A stretch of DNA of 40,640 bases from an uncultured Acetobacteraceae bacterium (GTDB lineage Bacteria; Pseudomonadota; Alphaproteobacteria; Acetobacterales; Acetobacteraceae), in the NCBI GenBank assembly GCA_937873175.1, contig CALMVT010000351.1, positions 1-40,640 on the forward strand, in the 5' to 3' direction. The position numbers were made by a program, and so were the translations under genes. The notes beneath the pieces are model-generated. The model was not told the DNA's origin, ran no database searches, and was given only the letters and a program-made list of their open reading frames with translations. Of this stretch, positions 40,486-40,640 are shown piece after piece. Within the stretch, counting starts at the first letter, position 1. Every line of letters begins with the position of its first letter.

Positions 40486-40640
40486 TGATGCGCGTCGCCG
40501 TGGTGGACTACGGCAGCGGCAATCTTGCCTCCGCGAGCCGCGCCCTGGCCGCGGCGGCGGAGCAGGCCGGGCTGGATGTGCGGGTCGAAGTCACTGGCGA
40601 TCCCGGCCGGGTTGCGGCGGCGGACCGCGTGGTGCTGCCG
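40485..40640 (+). CDS. hisH: Imidazole glycerol phosphate synthase subunit HisH, N-terminal fragment
   Basis: The first 52 codons are in the window. The start VAVVDYGSGNLASASRALAA (residues 4-23) is the HisH signature for the glutamine amidotransferase subunit, which supplies ammonia to HisF. The nucleophile Cys lies beyond the window. The first ATG at 40485 overlaps the preceding TGA in TGATG; a second ATG follows immediately at 40488 and may be used instead. Confidence 0.95.
   Translation, partial: MMRVAVVDYGSGNLASASRALAAAAEQAGLDVRVEVTGDPGRVAAADRVVLP

Overview
This is a strongly GC-rich chromosomal window that reads as an alphaproteobacterium, most likely Rhodospirillales and plausibly Acetobacteraceae (the order and family are inference). 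The pointers are a PopZ-type (DUF2497) polar organiser upstream of valS, the alphaproteobacterial Usg protein, a CIRCE-controlled groESL operon, an HslV with the alphaproteobacterial N-terminal extension, a monofunctional hisB followed by a DUF2628 gene, and conserved gene neighbourhoods such as rpmH-rnpA-yidD-yidC-engB and acnA divergent from ccmAB. I see no insertion sequence, prophage, CRISPR array or rRNA. Coding density is very high and almost everything is core metabolism or cell biology.

Layout. 1-560: start of groEL and all of groES on the minus strand, with a heat-shock-like promoter, a good CIRCE operator and a second degenerate CIRCE. 682-5145: usg, a VTT/DedA-like membrane protein, ctaA (heme A synthase), tldD and a secreted SGNH hydrolase. 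5142-12974 (minus): a long collinear run from a clear rpmH promoter through rpmH, rnpA, yidD, yidC, engB, argB and gshA to a BTAD/TPR regulator. 13032-13490: a small membrane protein with a HisKA-like helix. 13502-19047 (minus): the complete mreB-mreC-mreD-mrdA-rodA elongasome operon, with non-ATG starts for all three mre genes. 19244-19807: two tandem glycine-zipper lipoproteins, ending at a hairpin shared with convergent leuA.

19873-29007 (minus): leuA, preceded by a leucine-rich leader peptide and a stable hairpin, then the pcm-tolC-popZ-valS-ilvD run, which has a good promoter in front of pcm. 29142-29215: tRNA-Cys(GCA) with its own promoter, tail-to-tail with ccmAB (29225-30486, minus). 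30617-35440: acnA followed without a gap by a FUSC-family membrane protein whose 3' end overlaps a convergent MFS gene by 86 bases. 35355-39418 (minus): hslV-hslU, an envelope lipoprotein with a strong intrinsic terminator, then sufE and the MFS gene. 39530-40640: hisB, a DUF2628 membrane protein and the start of hisH, joined by 4-base and 1-base overlaps.

How they work together. The window brings together protein quality control (GroESL, HslVU, TldD, a Pcm-like protein), membrane protein insertion (YidC/YidD), wall elongation (MreBCD/PBP2/RodA), polarity (PopZ), respiration (CtaA, CcmAB, AcnA) and amino-acid synthesis (ArgB, LeuA, IlvD, HisB/HisH). The least expected element is the leader of leuA: a 28-codon open frame with nine leucine codons that ends inside a 10-bp stem just upstream of leuA, which looks like a transcription or translation attenuator. 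Functions are assigned from recognisable motifs and family knowledge; no database search was run.
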